DNA from: Virgisporangium ochraceum
GTDB taxonomy: Bacteria; Actinomycetota; Actinomycetes; Mycobacteriales; Micromonosporaceae
Reading direction: 5' to 3'
Length of the DNA stretch: 64,000 nucleotides
NCBI RefSeq assembly: GCF_016863655.1
Contig: NZ_BOPH01000007.1
Coordinates: forward strand, 1-64,000
Shown here: positions 20,206-30,081 of the stretch, piece after piece
How positions within the stretch are numbered: position 1 is the first letter of the stretch
Layout: every line of letters starts with the position of its first letter
Notes under the pieces: generated by a model
The model's input: the letters and a program-made list of their open reading frames with translations, nothing else
Database searches by the model: none
What the model was told of the DNA's origin: nothing
Made by a program: the position numbers and the translations under genes

Positions 20206-21876
20206 CTACTTGACTTCGGCTCCGACGAACCGCTCGTCCGTCAGCGGACTCGGCTTGACGCCCGTGACGTTCTTCGCCATCACCAGCGACGGCGGACCGT
20301 GCGCGACCGGAACACCCGGAACGAAGTCCGAGATCTGCTTGTTCAGGTCCTTGTACATCCCGAACCGCTTCTGGGCGTCGGCTTCCTTGTCGGCCGCGGC
20401 GAATGCCTCGAACAGCGCCGGGTTGTTGAAGCCCCACTCCTGGGTGGCGTGGTCGAAGAACGTACCCAGGAAGTTGTAGGCGTCGCCGTAGTCACCGGTC
20501 CACCCGAGCAGGTGGATGTCGTGGTCGGTGGTCGCCTGCACGCCGTTGAGGTAGTCCGGGCTCCACTTGGCCGGAACCAGCTGCACCGTGATGCCCACCT
20601 TCTGCAGGTCGGCGGTGATCAGCTCCTGGATGCCCTTGGGGTCCGGCATGTACGGCCGGGTGACCTCGGTGGGGTACCAGAACTTCAGCGTCAGGTTCGG
20701 CACGCCGGCCTCGGCGAGCAGCTGCTTCGCCTTGTCGACGCTGTACTCGTACTTGGTGACGTTCTCGTTGTAGCCCTCGAGGCCCGGCGGCATGAACTGC
20801 GTCGCCGCGGTGGAGCCCTCCGGGTACTTCGCCTTGACCAGCGCCTCACGGTTGATCGCGTGGGTGATCGCCTGGCGGACCTTGACGTTCGCCAGCGCGC
20901 CCTTCTGCGGGCCGTTCTGGTTGATCGCCAGGTACAGGATGTTGAACGCCGGGCGGGTCAGGACGTTGAAGCCCTCGCTCTTCAGCGCGGCCACGTCGGC
21001 CGGAGCCACCAGGTCGTAGCCCTGGATCTCGTTGTTGCGCAGCGCCTGCTTGCGGGCGTTGAGGTCCGAGATCGTCTTGAAGATCAGGGTCTTGATCTTC
21101 GCCTTGTCGCCCCAGTAGTTCTCGTTGCGCTCCAGCGTGACCGTCTTGTTCGCGGTGTCCCACTTGACGAACTTGAACGGGCCGGTGCCGGTCGGGTGCT
21201 CCATCGCGTACGGCGGGTACTTGATGTCGTCGGCCGAACCGGTGATCTGGTTGGCGTTGTACTGCTGCAGCGCCTTCGGGCTGGAGATGGAGAACGCCGG
21301 CAGCGCGAGCGCCGACGGGAACTTGCTCGTGACCTTCGTCGTCTCGATGACCGCGGTGTCGTCACCCTGCGCGGTGCACGACTTGAAGAGGCTCGTGGTG
21401 AGGTCGGCGCTCTCGTTCTTCTCGTAGCCACCCATGATCGTCTGCCAGTAGTAGGTGACGTCGGGGTTCTGCATGAGACCGGTCGACTTGTACCAGCGGT
21501 CGAAGTTGTAGCAGACCGCGGCGGCGTTGAACGCCTCGCCATCCTGGAACTTGATGTTCTTGCGGAGCTTGAAGGTCCACTTCAGACCGGACGAGTCCGG
21601 CTCGAAGCTCTCCGCCAGGCCAGGCACGATCTTGGCGCCGCCCTCTTCCGGCCGCACCAGCGTCTCGTAGATCTGCCGGGTCACCCGGAACGACTCACCG
21701 TCGCTCGTCAGGGCCGGGTCGAGAGCCTTGGCGTCGCCCGCCACGCCGAAAACGAGCGTCTTGTCGCTGGAGCTGCTGCTGCCATCGTCCTCGCGGTCGC
21801 TTTCGGCGCACCCCGCGAGGACGAGGGTTACGGCCGCCGCGACCGCGATCCCCGCCCGCAGTCTTCGTGCACGCAT
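20206..21876 (-). CDS. dppA: Extracytoplasmic peptide-binding lipoprotein (SBP_bac_5 family)
   Basis: 556 residues from ATG 21876. Lipoprotein signal MRARRLRAGIAVAAAVTLVLAGCAES with lipobox LAGC, then a Ser-rich linker and a family 5 solute-binding domain (VFGVAGDAKALDPALTSDGESFRVTRQIYETL; LTWTFKLRKNIKFQDGEAFNAAAV-like region with DGEAFNAAAV). First gene of the importer operon. The name dppA marks the role; the true ligand is unknown. Confidence 0.92.
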   Translation of the reverse strand: MRARRLRAGIAVAAAVTLVLAGCAESDREDDGSSSSSDKTLVFGVAGDAKALDPALTSDGESFRVTRQIYETLVRPEEGGAKIVPGLAESFEPDSSGLKWTFKLRKNIKFQDGEAFNAAAVCYNFDRWYKSTGLMQNPDVTYYWQTIMGGYEKNESADLTTSLFKSCTAQGDDTAVIETTKVTSKFPSALALPAFSISSPKALQQYNANQITGSADDIKYPPYAMEHPTGTGPFKFVKWDTANKTVTLERNENYWGDKAKIKTLIFKTISDLNARKQALRNNEIQGYDLVAPADVAALKSEGFNVLTRPAFNILYLAINQNGPQKGALANVKVRQAITHAINREALVKAKYPEGSTAATQFMPPGLEGYNENVTKYEYSVDKAKQLLAEAGVPNLTLKFWYPTEVTRPYMPDPKGIQELITADLQKVGITVQLVPAKWSPDYLNGVQATTDHDIHLLGWTGDYGDAYNFLGTFFDHATQEWGFNNPALFEAFAAADKEADAQKRFGMYKDLNKQISDFVPGVPVAHGPPSLVMAKNVTGVKPSPLTDERFVGAEVK

Positions 21877-21983
21877 CGAGTTTCACCTCTGCTATTCATC
21901 GTGACTGTCCCCGATGGGGGCACCTTAATCCGCGTTCGGTGCTGCGGAGAACGGCGCCCGGGCGCCTGGTATCAACTCGTGTC

Positions 21984-23333
21984 CTAAAGTGTGGGCTCCT
22001 CAGGCACACCCTCCGTAACGACCGTCTCCGCGAGCACTGCTGCACCGGCCAGGGTCGCCTCGGGCACCGGGCGCCGCGTCCAGTCGCCGCCGTCGGGCGG
22101 CGCCGGCCAGTCGCGGTACATCACGTCGGCGGCGGCTCCGCCGGTCACAAATACCTGTGGACGCGGTGCGCGCACCGCCGTGAGCAGCGGGACCCGGGCG
22201 GCGCTCGCCGCGGCCAGACCGTCGACGACGGCGGTGAGCAGGTGCTCGCGGGTGGTGGCGAGCGTCAACCCGGAGAACCCGCCGCGGGGCTGGTTCAACG
22301 TGGTGCGGTCACCGGCCAGGTACGGCCGGAAGCGGACCCCGCCAGTGTCACTCTCCGTGCCTAGTTGCTCAATCAAGGCGTGGAAGTCGGCCGATTCGAG
22401 GTCGGGGAACAGCGTGCGCTGCGCCCACGCGAACGTGGTGCCGACGCTGGCCAGCGTGGCGACCGCGACCCAGCGCCGGCCGACCCCGAGCGCCCGGGTG
22501 AGCAGGCGGGGCATCGGGCGCGGTTCGTCGATCAGCATCGCGAGGACGTCGGTCGAGCCGACGGAGTTGACCAGCAGCCCGGGCTCGTCGCTGTCGCACT
22601 CGGACATCGCCGCGAGCATCACAGCGCTGCCGTCGAGGCAGCCCGCCTGCATCGGGACGCCCGCCGGCAGCCCGAGTTCGGCCGCCGCCTCCGTGCGCAG
22701 CCGGCCGACGACCCGGTTCGCCTCGTGCACCTCGGGTAGCTGGCCCGCGTTTCCACCGGCGGCTTCGACCAGATCGGGCTCCCAGCCGTCGAGCGTGGTG
22801 GTGCGGTAGACGCCCATGAACGACGCCTGTGACGGGTCGATCACCCGCTCGCCGGTCATGCGCCGGTGCAGCCAGGTGGTGAGTGCTCCGACGAGGTCGG
22901 CCTCCTTGAGCCGCTCGGGCTCCCGGTCGGCGTACCAGCGCCAGGTCGTGGACGCGATGCCGCCCGGGTACGGACGGTTTCCGGTGACGTCGAGCAGCCG
23001 CTGCCGCCCGATCTCACGTTCGAGGTGGCGCGCCTGCTCGACGCTGCGCCGGTCGGCATGTGTCACCAGCGGGGTGAGCGGCTCTCCGGCCTTGTCCATC
23101 GCGATGAACGCGGGCCCGAGCGTGGTGAGCCCGATCAGGTCGAGGCTGTCGGGCGCCAGTTCCTTGACGGCCGCGACGATGCCACCCCAGACCGCCTCCG
23201 GGTCGATCTCGACCCGCACCCCGTCAAGGGTGGTCTCGTACTTGTGCCGCACCGGCCCGCCGGTGACGGCGCCGTCGGTGAGGACCGCCGCCTTCACCGA
23301 CGACGACCCGACGTCGAGCGCGAGAACCTTCAG
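21984..23333 (-). CDS. FGGY-family carbohydrate kinase, probable CTG start
   Basis: 449 residues if read from CTG 23333, giving MKVLALDVGSSSVKAAVL, which is the expected phosphate-1 motif at the N-terminus of FGGY kinases. No ATG, GTG or TTG lies between this motif and the upstream stop; the CTG overlaps the stop of the Uma2 gene as CTGA. GTG 23375 would add 14 odd residues. Later motifs include MQAGCLDGSAVMLAAM near residue 225 and VFVTGGAAADVMYRDWPA near residue 400. It phosphorylates a sugar or polyol, perhaps a pentulose or gluconate; the substrate is not determinable. Confidence 0.82.
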   Translation of the reverse strand: MKVLALDVGSSSVKAAVLTDGAVTGGPVRHKYETTLDGVRVEIDPEAVWGGIVAAVKELAPDSLDLIGLTTLGPAFIAMDKAGEPLTPLVTHADRRSVEQARHLEREIGRQRLLDVTGNRPYPGGIASTTWRWYADREPERLKEADLVGALTTWLHRRMTGERVIDPSQASFMGVYRTTTLDGWEPDLVEAAGGNAGQLPEVHEANRVVGRLRTEAAAELGLPAGVPMQAGCLDGSAVMLAAMSECDSDEPGLLVNSVGSTDVLAMLIDEPRPMPRLLTRALGVGRRWVAVATLASVGTTFAWAQRTLFPDLESADFHALIEQLGTESDTGGVRFRPYLAGDRTTLNQPRGGFSGLTLATTREHLLTAVVDGLAAASAARVPLLTAVRAPRPQVFVTGGAAADVMYRDWPAPPDGGDWTRRPVPEATLAGAAVLAETVVTEGVPEEPTL

Positions 23334-23941
23334 AGCGTGTCCAGGGTGGCCGGGTCGAGGGTGACGTCGACCCACGTGTCGGGCCCGACGGCGAGCGGGA
23401 ACGTGTGCTCCGCGCCGGCGGCGCCCTCGACCATGCGCACGCTGCCGTCCTTCTCCAGCACCTGCACGATGATCAGCGGGAACGGGCCGTCGTGCCGGCG
23501 TGACCGCTTGAGCTCGACCCGCCAGTAGCACGGGATGCCGGCGTCGGCGTACAGGTCGGGCTTCGCACTCCGGTCGAGCAGCGCCGTCGACGGCGAGACG
23601 ACCTCGATCGCGGTGAGGACCGCGGCGACCGGCACCGCCCCGGTGAGGCCGCGTAGCTCGGCGGCGTCGACGACGACGATGTCGGGCACCGGGCCGTCCT
23701 TGTCGGTGACGCGTACGGCGAGCGTGGCGAGCGCCCGCGCGCGGTGCGGCTCGACCAGTGGGTCGAGCACCTTCTGCAGCTCGTAGGCCACGATCTGGTG
23801 CAGTGGCGCCGGTGCCGGCGACATCACGAGAGAACCCCCGAAGACCTGGTAGCGGTTACCGTTCTCGGGGAGCGTGAAAAGGTCGTCGACCGTGTAGGAC
23901 GGCATGGTTTCCGGTATCGGCTCGATCAGCTGTGCGGTCAT
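23330..23941 (-). CDS. Uma2-type PD-(D/E)XK nuclease-fold protein
   Basis: 203 residues from ATG 23941 behind GGGGAGGG. It has the family features: YTVDDLFTLPENGNRYQVFGG near the start, the core PVPDIVVVDAAELRG, and LTAIEVVSPSTALLDRSAKPDLYADAGIPCYWRVEL, whose Asp, Glu-x-x and Lys positions match the Uma2 nuclease-like fold. The function of this abundant actinobacterial family is not established. Its stop overlaps the kinase start as CTGA; recR lies 39 bp upstream. Confidence 0.88.
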   Translation of the reverse strand: MTAQLIEPIPETMPSYTVDDLFTLPENGNRYQVFGGSLVMSPAPAPLHQIVAYELQKVLDPLVEPHRARALATLAVRVTDKDGPVPDIVVVDAAELRGLTGAVPVAAVLTAIEVVSPSTALLDRSAKPDLYADAGIPCYWRVELKRSRRHDGPFPLIIVQVLEKDGSVRMVEGAAGAEHTFPLAVGPDTWVDVTLDPATLDTL

Positions 23942-23980
23942 GGTGAACCCTCCCCAGGGACTGGGGACTCGTCTCACGCA

Positions 23981-24574
23981 TCAGATCTGGCGGCGGCCCT
24001 CGAAGGCCCGGCCGAGCGTGATCTCGTCGGCGTACTCCAGGTCGCCGCCGACCGGGAGACCGCTGGCCAGCCGGGTGACCTGAAGGCCCATCGGCTTGCA
24101 CAGGATCGCCAGGTAGGTGGCGGTGGCCTCGCCCTCGGTGTTCGGGTCGGTGGCCAGGATCAGCTCCTTGACCTCGCCGGTCTGCAGGCGGGTCATCAGT
24201 TCCCGGATGCGCAGGTTGTCAGGGCCGATGCCCTCCAGCGGGTTGATCGCCCCGCCGAGCACGTGATAGCGGCCCCGGAACTCGCCGGTCTTCTCGATCG
24301 CGACGACGTCCTTGGACTCCTCGACCACGCAGATGGCCTCGTCGTGCCGGCGCGGGTCGCGGCAGATGCGGCACTGTTCACTCTCGGCCACGTTGAAGCA
24401 CGTGGTGCAGAACCGCACCTGGTCCTTGACCCGCTGCAACGCCATCGCGAGCCGCTTGACGTCGACGGGGTCGGCCGACAGCACGTGGAACGCGATGCGT
24501 TGCGCGCTCTTCGGTCCGACCCCGGGCAGCCGCCCAAGCTCGTCGATCAGGTCCTGGATGGCGCCTTCGTACAC
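23981..24574 (-). CDS. recR: Recombination mediator protein RecR
   Basis: 197 residues from ATG 24574. Helix-hairpin-helix [21 protein letters not shown], four-Cys zinc finger CTTC...CRIC near residues 57-71, and Toprim domain beginning [21 protein letters not shown]. It works with RecF/RecO to load RecA on gapped DNA. Part of the conserved dnaX-ybaB-recR group. Confidence 0.98.
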   Translation of the reverse strand: MYEGAIQDLIDELGRLPGVGPKSAQRIAFHVLSADPVDVKRLAMALQRVKDQVRFCTTCFNVAESEQCRICRDPRRHDEAICVVEESKDVVAIEKTGEFRGRYHVLGGAINPLEGIGPDNLRIRELMTRLQTGEVKELILATDPNTEGEATATYLAILCKPMGLQVTRLASGLPVGGDLEYADEITLGRAFEGRRQI

Positions 24575-24580
24575 TCCGCC

Positions 24581-24916
24581 CTACATCCCGGGCAGGCCGA
24601 GACCGCCCATACCCTGTGCGAGCGGACCCATCTTCTCCTCGGCCAGCTTGCGCATGTTCGCCGATGCCGCGCTGAACGCCGCCACGACGAGGTCCTCCAG
24701 CGACTCGAGGTCGTCGGTGTCGACCGCCTTCGGGTCGATGCTGACCGCGGTGACCTCGCCGCCACCGGTCATGGTGACGCTCACCAGGCCGCCGCCGGCC
24801 GTGCCGGTGACCACTGCCTCGGCAAGCGCCGCCTGTGCCTCGGCAAGCTGCTGCTGCATCTTCTGGGCCTGCTGCATGAGCTGCTGCAGGTTCGGTGCTC
24901 CACCGCCGGGTTGCAC
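24581..24916 (-). CDS. YbaB/EbfC family nucleoid-associated protein
   Basis: 111 residues from GTG 24916 with AAGGAG seven bases upstream. A helical start ([19 protein letters not shown]) is followed by the beta part [26 protein letters not shown], the usual YbaB/EbfC fold. It binds DNA as a dimer. Stop is six bases before recR, as expected for dnaX-ybaB-recR. Confidence 0.95.
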   Translation of the reverse strand: MQPGGGAPNLQQLMQQAQKMQQQLAEAQAALAEAVVTGTAGGGLVSVTMTGGGEVTAVSIDPKAVDTDDLESLEDLVVAAFSAASANMRKLAEEKMGPLAQGMGGLGLPGM

Positions 24917-24956
24917 AGGGGGTCTCCTTCGATCAGCGCTTTCCGTCGAGGGTAGT

Positions 24957-27617
24957 TCAGTCGATGCGCTCGGCACCGAGGTGCTCCCGCAGGAGCCGCA
25001 ACGCCTGCTCCTCGCTGGTTTCGCGCACCACCGGCCCGTCTTCGTCGACCGGCTCGTCGCCGGGGTCGAACCCGTAGTCGGACTCGTACACAGGCGGTTC
25101 CTCGCCCCAGGCCGCCGGCGCCGTCTGGCGCGCCCCGGGCGCGGGACGGCCGGGCGCCGGAGGCGCCTGGCGGGTCGCGGTGGCAACCGGTGCCGGCTGG
25201 GCCTGCGGCGCCTGCCGCTGCGGCGCCCGCGCCCGTGCCGCCTGCGCCGCGGACTGCGCGGCCGACTGGGCGGGTGACCGGGCGGCTTGGGCCGCCTGTG
25301 CCCCCGACTGGGTCGCCGATTGGGCCGGTGCTTCCTGCTGGGCGGGTGCCGTTCGGGTCGCGGTTGCGGGTGCCTGGGTCATCGCGGCAGTCGCGGCATG
25401 GCCGCCGCCGGGCACGGTCGCGGCATGGCCGCCGCCGGGCACGGCCGCCGTCGGCCAGCCGTCGTCGCCGGTGGGTGCGCCAGCGGTGGGACGTGGTGTG
25501 CCTGCCCGGTCAACGGGCGCCGCCTGGGCATGCGGCGGCCCGGACGGCTGGGACGGCGCCGGCCGGGCATACGAGGACTGGGCGTACGGGGACTGGCCCT
25601 CGGGCTGGGCGTGCATGGGTTGGCCGTGCGCGGCCTCGGATTGCGTGCCCTGGGTTGGCATCGGCTGGGCCTGCGCGGGCGGTGGGGCCTGCGCGGGCGG
25701 TGGGGCGGGCTGGGCCGGTTGCCCCGACAGGGCCGGGGACTGGCCGGCGATCTCGCACCGGATCGACCACCGTCCACCGATCATGTCCGCCACCGCGTCG
25801 GTGAGGGTTTTCGGGCTGCTCGACAGCATGTTGGCGTGGACCTGGTGCTGGAACAGCAGAACCAGCGTGCTGCCCTCGACGTCGCGGACGGTCGCCTCGC
25901 GGGCAACGGCCCACTCGCGGACGCTCTTGCGCCGGACGGCGGTGAGCACCTCGTCCCAGACGCGCCGGACGGCTGCGGCGTCGAGGCCGCCGCTCTCCGC
26001 CGGGGCGGGCTGTTCCTGGACCTGTGGGGGCTGCGCGTGGGTCTGGGGCTGGCCCTGGGGCGGCCCCTGCCGCGGGTCGGGCCGGGCTTGGGGCTGGGGT
26101 TGCGGCTGGGGTTCGGACTGCTGCTGCCACGGGTCCGGCTGGGTTCGCGGTTGGGCTTGCGGCTGGGCCGGGGTTTGGGGTGGCCGGGGCTGGGACCGGG
26201 TTTGCGGCTGGGGTGGGGACTGCGCCTGCCACGGGTCGGGCTGGGTTTGCGGCTGCACCTGCGTCTGCTGGGCCGGCGGTGGTGGAGTGGCCGGCTGGGC
26301 GGGCGGTGGTGCGCTCCGGGGAGACGCGTCAGCCGTGGACTGGCTCGGGTCCCCGTACGAGGACGTGGTGGTCGCTCGGGAATCGGCCGTCGCCCGTCTC
26401 ATATCCTCCGCGACGGCGGCCGCAGCGGCCGGCGGACCGTCGCCATCGGCGCTGGCCGCGCCCAGGCGGCGTTCGAGGCGCTCCATGCGCTGGAGGAGGG
26501 CGCCCACGGAGTCGTCGGCGCCGGGGAGGAGCATGCGGGCGACGAGGATCTCGAGGAGGAGACGCGGGGCGGTGGTGCCGCGCATCTCGGTGAGACCGTC
26601 GTGGACGATGCCGGCGCACCGGGTGAGCGTGGCGAGGCCGAGGCGGCTGGCCTGCGCGGTGAGGCGCTCGAGCTGGTCGGCCGGGTAGTCGAGCAGGCCC
26701 TTGCTGGCGGCGTCGCGCACCTGCTGCAACACGATGAGGTCGCGGAGGCGTTCGAGCAGGTCGCTGGCGAAGCGGCGCGGGTCGTGGCCGGCCTCCATGA
26801 CGCGGTCGATCGCGCAGTACGCCGCCGACCCGTCGGTGGCGGCGAGGGCGTCGCACATCTCGTCGAGCAGGGCGGCGTCGGTGACCCCGAGCAGCGCCAC
26901 GGCGCGGCTGTAGGTGACACCCTCCGGACCGGCGCCGGCGATGAGCTGGTCGAGGACGCTGAGCGAGTCACGCGCGCTGCCGCCGCCGGCGCGTACCACC
27001 AGCGGGAACACCGGCGGTTCGATGCTGATGCCCTCTCTGCCCGCCAGCTCCTCGAGATAGGGGCGCAGCGTACCGGGGGGAATCAGCCGGAAGGGGTAAT
27101 GGTGCGTGCGGGACTTGATCGTGCCGAGCACCTTCTCCGGCTCGGTGGTGGCGAAGACGAACTTCACGTATTCCGGCGGCTCCTCGACGAGCTTCAGCAG
27201 AGCATTGAAACCCGCCGACGAGACCATGTGCGCCTCGTCGATGACGTACACCTTGAACCGGCTGCTCACCGGCGCGAAGAACGCCTTCTCCCGCAGCTCG
27301 CGGGCATCGTCGACACCGCCGTGGCTGGCCGCGTCGATCTCGATGACGTCGATGGAGCCGGCCCCGTCGGGCGCGAGGGCCACGCAGCTGTCGCAGACCC
27401 CGCAGGGCTCCGGCGTGGGGCCCTTCTCGCAGTTCAGGCTGCGCGCGAGGATGCGGGCACTGGACGTCTTGCCGCAGCCGCGCGGTCCACTGAACAGGTA
27501 GGCGTGGTTGAGACGGCCGCTGCGCAGCGCCTGCATCAGCGGCTCGGTGACGTGCTCCTGCCCGATGACCTCGGCAAACGTCCGCGGCCGGTACTTGCGG
27601 TAGAGCGCCAGTGCCAC
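24957..27617 (-). CDS. dnaX: DNA polymerase III subunits gamma and tau
   Basis: 886 residues from GTG 27617, preceded by GGAGGG. Clamp-loader ATPase: [19 protein letters not shown], Walker [19 protein letters not shown], zinc finger [16 protein letters not shown], Walker [13 protein letters not shown], sensor [11 protein letters not shown]. After about residue 430 comes a long Gln/Pro-rich, low-complexity linker (many PQPQ, QPDPWQ and PPAQ units), a globular C-terminal section and another Ala/Gln-rich stretch before the acidic end. No slippery run for a gamma frameshift was seen. Confidence 0.96.
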   Translation of the reverse strand: MALALYRKYRPRTFAEVIGQEHVTEPLMQALRSGRLNHAYLFSGPRGCGKTSSARILARSLNCEKGPTPEPCGVCDSCVALAPDGAGSIDVIEIDAASHGGVDDARELREKAFFAPVSSRFKVYVIDEAHMVSSAGFNALLKLVEEPPEYVKFVFATTEPEKVLGTIKSRTHHYPFRLIPPGTLRPYLEELAGREGISIEPPVFPLVVRAGGGSARDSLSVLDQLIAGAGPEGVTYSRAVALLGVTDAALLDEMCDALAATDGSAAYCAIDRVMEAGHDPRRFASDLLERLRDLIVLQQVRDAASKGLLDYPADQLERLTAQASRLGLATLTRCAGIVHDGLTEMRGTTAPRLLLEILVARMLLPGADDSVGALLQRMERLERRLGAASADGDGPPAAAAAVAEDMRRATADSRATTTSSYGDPSQSTADASPRSAPPPAQPATPPPPAQQTQVQPQTQPDPWQAQSPPQPQTRSQPRPPQTPAQPQAQPRTQPDPWQQQSEPQPQPQPQARPDPRQGPPQGQPQTHAQPPQVQEQPAPAESGGLDAAAVRRVWDEVLTAVRRKSVREWAVAREATVRDVEGSTLVLLFQHQVHANMLSSSPKTLTDAVADMIGGRWSIRCEIAGQSPALSGQPAQPAPPPAQAPPPAQAQPMPTQGTQSEAAHGQPMHAQPEGQSPYAQSSYARPAPSQPSGPPHAQAAPVDRAGTPRPTAGAPTGDDGWPTAAVPGGGHAATVPGGGHAATAAMTQAPATATRTAPAQQEAPAQSATQSGAQAAQAARSPAQSAAQSAAQAARARAPQRQAPQAQPAPVATATRQAPPAPGRPAPGARQTAPAAWGEEPPVYESDYGFDPGDEPVDEDGPVVRETSEEQALRLLREHLGAERID

Positions 27618-27775
27618 CTCAGGCCCTCCTTCGCGCGCGGGATGCGGCAATGCCCGCCGGCTACGGTACCGCTCGGGTCGGACAGTCCTGAGGGGTGGCG
27701 GTGCGCCCCGGCCCGTGCCAACAGCCTGGGCCCGGCCCGGCCGCCCTGGGCGGCCTCGGGATGCCGCAGGCATGA

Positions 27776-27866
27776 AAAGGCCTCCCGTGCACCCGACAGA
27801 GCCCGGGTACCCTTGCTGCCTTCCGGCCCTGGGGGAGTTTGCGGGATGAACGTCGCACAGGAGGTT
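27776..27866 (-). ncRNA. ffs: Signal recognition particle RNA, small bacterial type
   Basis: On the minus strand the conserved domain IV loop GGCCGGAAGGCAGCAAGGGT is present, flanked by complementary ends CCTCCTGTGC and GCACGGGAGG that close the hairpin. The RNA ends near CCTTTT. Ends are estimated to within a few bases. It joins Ffh to target proteins to the membrane. Confidence 0.93.
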
Positions 27867-27873
27867 GGGTCGA

Positions 27874-27879
27874 AGTATA
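27874..27879 (-). promoter_or_regulatory. Putative -10 box of the SRP RNA gene
   Basis: TATACT on the minus strand lies about seven bases before the estimated SRP RNA 5' end. No good -35 match was seen. Confidence 0.45.
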
Positions 27880-27921
27880 CCCGCTTCGCACGACGGTCTG
27901 CCGACCGGTATCCTTCTCGAC

Positions 27922-28006
27922 GGAGGATTCGCCTAGAGGCCTAGGGCGCACGCTTGGAAAGCGTGTTGGGTTCACACCCTCACGAGTTCGAATCTCGTAT
28001 CCTCCG
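27922..28006 (+). tRNA. tRNA-Ser(GGA)
   Basis: Acceptor arms GGAGGAT and ATCCTCC pair; the anticodon arm CACGC-TTGGAAA-GCGTG gives anticodon GGA. A long variable arm (TTGGGTTCACACCCTC) and T-arm CGAGTTCGAATCTCG mark it as serine-type. CCA is encoded at 28007-28009. Confidence 0.95.
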
Positions 28007-28039
28007 CCATTTCACCGCTCCCGGTGGGTTACCGGTGAG

Positions 28040-28621
28040 CTACCGGTAGACGGCGATCGTCAGGTCGCCGCGGTCCGGGTGGTACGAGTGGTCCAGCACC
28101 CAGGTTCCGGAGAGCGACGACGCCAGGTCGGCCGCCTGCCCCGGTGTCAGGTACAGCTCGTCCGGGTCGCGGGCCGACCCGTCCCGCAGGGCGCTGAGGA
28201 AGGTCACCGCCAGCGCCACCCGGCAGCGCTCGTACAGCGCTTCGGCCAGCCGGCGGTAGTAGAGCGGGTCGTCCGGGTCGGCGAACTGGAAGATGCCGCT
28301 GGCGAATACGTAGTCGGCCACCGGGAAGTCGACGGCGTCGGGGGCTATGACGCGGAACTCGTCGCCGGCGGGGAGAAGGTCCCCGTTCATGTCGAGGCCC
28401 AAATACGTGAAGGGCGGATCGAGCGAGGCCAGGAAATCGCGGAGCGCCCCCGTTCCGCAGCCGAAGTCGACAACCGAGCCACCCCGGTACCGGGACGAGC
28501 GCACCAGCGCCTCGAACCGGACGCGTTGGCCTTCGGCGCTGCCCCATCCGTCGCGCCAGTAGGGCTCCTGACCGGCCGACAGTTCACGGTGGAATGACGT
28601 GATGGCGCCGATCCGGGTCAT
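28040..28621 (-). CDS. Class I SAM-dependent methyltransferase
   Basis: 193 residues from ATG 28621. The SAM-binding motif is GSVVDFGCGTGALRDFL near residue 45, with acidic turn YLGLDMNGDLL and a second motif DFPVADYVFASGIFQF. The fold is clear but the substrate is not. It is convergent with tRNA-Ser(GGA). Confidence 0.85.
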   Translation of the reverse strand: MTRIGAITSFHRELSAGQEPYWRDGWGSAEGQRVRFEALVRSSRYRGGSVVDFGCGTGALRDFLASLDPPFTYLGLDMNGDLLPAGDEFRVIAPDAVDFPVADYVFASGIFQFADPDDPLYYRRLAEALYERCRVALAVTFLSALRDGSARDPDELYLTPGQAADLASSLSGTWVLDHSYHPDRGDLTIAVYR

Positions 28622-28797
28622 GGCGGAAGTCTGCCCGACCCGCTCGTGCCGCGCCGGCACAGGGCGGCCCTATACTCGGCGACGCTTTCGCCGATCGCAC
28701 CACCCCGCGGTCGAGCAGCGTCAATGCGCGACCCCGCACGGATCGGTCCGTGACCGGCCGCGTTCCAGCCACCACCACTTCATGGGGCGTCATTGCC

Positions 28798-29292
28798 ATG
28801 TCCGGAAGACTTCTCCTCCTCATTCCTCTCATTGCCCTGCTGACCGCGTGTTCGTCGCCGGAAAAGACCGCGGGCCCCGCGAGTCCGACGACTTCCGGGA
28901 GCGCCGGGGTCGACAACAGGTCCGTGCCTCCGACGGCATCGGCCACCACAAAGCCGGCCACCACAAAGCCGGCCGGCACCTCGACGCCGACCGCGGTGGA
29001 CGACGGTTGCCCGGTGTCGGCGAGCACCCTTCTCGCCGCTTTCACGAAGGTCAAGAACGAGTACGCGGCCACGACCGGGTTCACCGACCTGCGGTGCCAC
29101 GGCGGTTTCGCCACCGCCCTGCAGAAACTGAAGACCGAGGGCGAGGCGGAACCGGCCACGTTTCTCTTCCGGTACACGCGGGCCACGAAGACGTGGGCCG
29201 TCGTCACGGCCGGATCGAGCGACATCTGCGACGGCGTCGAGATGCCCGCGGAGACCCGCAGAAAGTTCCCCATCTGCGACTCCGGCTCCTGA
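28798..29292 (+). CDS. Putative lipoprotein of unknown function
   Basis: 164 residues from ATG 28798. Signal MSGRLLLLIPLIALLTACSS with lipobox LTAC, then a Pro/Thr/Ser linker (two KPATT repeats) and a small mature domain with three Cys (DDGCPVSASTLLAAF, DLRCHGGFATALQ, DICDGVEMPAETRR). Similar small secreted proteins are common in actinomycetes; I do not recognise a function. Confidence 0.7.
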   Translation: MSGRLLLLIPLIALLTACSSPEKTAGPASPTTSGSAGVDNRSVPPTASATTKPATTKPAGTSTPTAVDDGCPVSASTLLAAFTKVKNEYAATTGFTDLRCHGGFATALQKLKTEGEAEPATFLFRYTRATKTWAVVTAGSSDICDGVEMPAETRRKFPICDSGS

Positions 29293-29314
29293 ACCCACCC
29301 GCGATCTTGGGCGC

Positions 29315-29338
29315 ACGTGCACGCTATAGCGTGTACGT
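29315..29338. promoter_or_regulatory. Palindrome upstream of ndk
   Basis: CACGCTATAGCGTG (29320-29333) is a perfect 14-bp palindrome and extends to 24 bp with one mismatch. It is 33 bp before the ndk start, a position suiting an operator or a promoter-overlapping site. Confidence 0.5.
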
Positions 29339-29370
29339 GAGTCCAAGGTCCGAGATATCAGGGAGCCAGT

Positions 29371-29865
29371 GTGACCACCGTCGAACGAACCCTTGTCCTT
29401 CTCAAGCCCGACGCCGTGATGCGTGGGCTCGCGGGCCGGGTGCTCCAGCGTTTCGAGGATGCCGGATTCAAGATTGTCGGCGCCAAGATGAAGCAGATGG
29501 ACGCCGACATGGCCCGCAAGCACTACTTCGACCTGGAGGAGCGCTTCGGCAAGTCGGTCTTCGACGTCACCGCGGGCTTCATGCAGCAGGGTCCGGTCAT
29601 CGCGCTCGTGCTCGAGGGGGTCGAGGCGGTCGCCACGGTGCGCAAGCTGGTCGGCTCCACGTTCCCTAACCAGGCCCCGCCCGGCACCATCCGCGGCGAC
29701 TTCGCCCACACGTCGAAGGGCTACACCGAGGCCCAGCACAAGGTGGCCGCGAACCTCATCCACGCCTCCGGCAACGTCGAGGAGGCCAAGTACGAGGTCG
29801 AGCTGTGGTTCAGCGCCGACGAGCTGCACGACTACCAGACCGTCGCGGAGAAGTACACGTTCTGA
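29371..29865 (+). CDS. ndk: Nucleoside-diphosphate kinase, long form
   Basis: 164 residues from GTG 29371 with GGGAG upstream. It balances NTP pools by a phospho-histidine mechanism. N-terminus VERTLVLLKPDAVMRGLAGRVL and catalytic histidine in AANLIHASGNVEEAKYEVEL. Most actinobacterial enzymes are near 136 residues with an IVHGS active site; this one is longer and has IHAS, as in archaeal and some other bacterial enzymes. The extra residues form the C-terminus ELHDYQTVAEKYTF and an insertion before the catalytic site. Confidence 0.93.
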   Translation: MTTVERTLVLLKPDAVMRGLAGRVLQRFEDAGFKIVGAKMKQMDADMARKHYFDLEERFGKSVFDVTAGFMQQGPVIALVLEGVEAVATVRKLVGSTFPNQAPPGTIRGDFAHTSKGYTEAQHKVAANLIHASGNVEEAKYEVELWFSADELHDYQTVAEKYTF

Positions 29866-30081
29866 ACGCGGGCCCACCGGTACGTCGGCCCGGAGGACAT
29901 CCCGGCCGGGTCCACCGCGCGCCCGCCGGGAGCCACTTCCGACCAATTGGAGCGTGTGGCAGGTCCTTAACGGACGCTAAGGTGGGCTCGGCTCCTCGAT
30001 CAGGCAGCCGCCGTGAATGCGCCAGCGCCAGACCCCGCGCGCGCTGAAAAGCCGAAACACCGCGCCTGATGGAGTTGTGCC

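Noticed and set aside
24957..27617. Programmed frameshift in dnaX
   Set aside because: No run of A or similar slippery sequence with a following hairpin could be seen near the end of the ATPase part.
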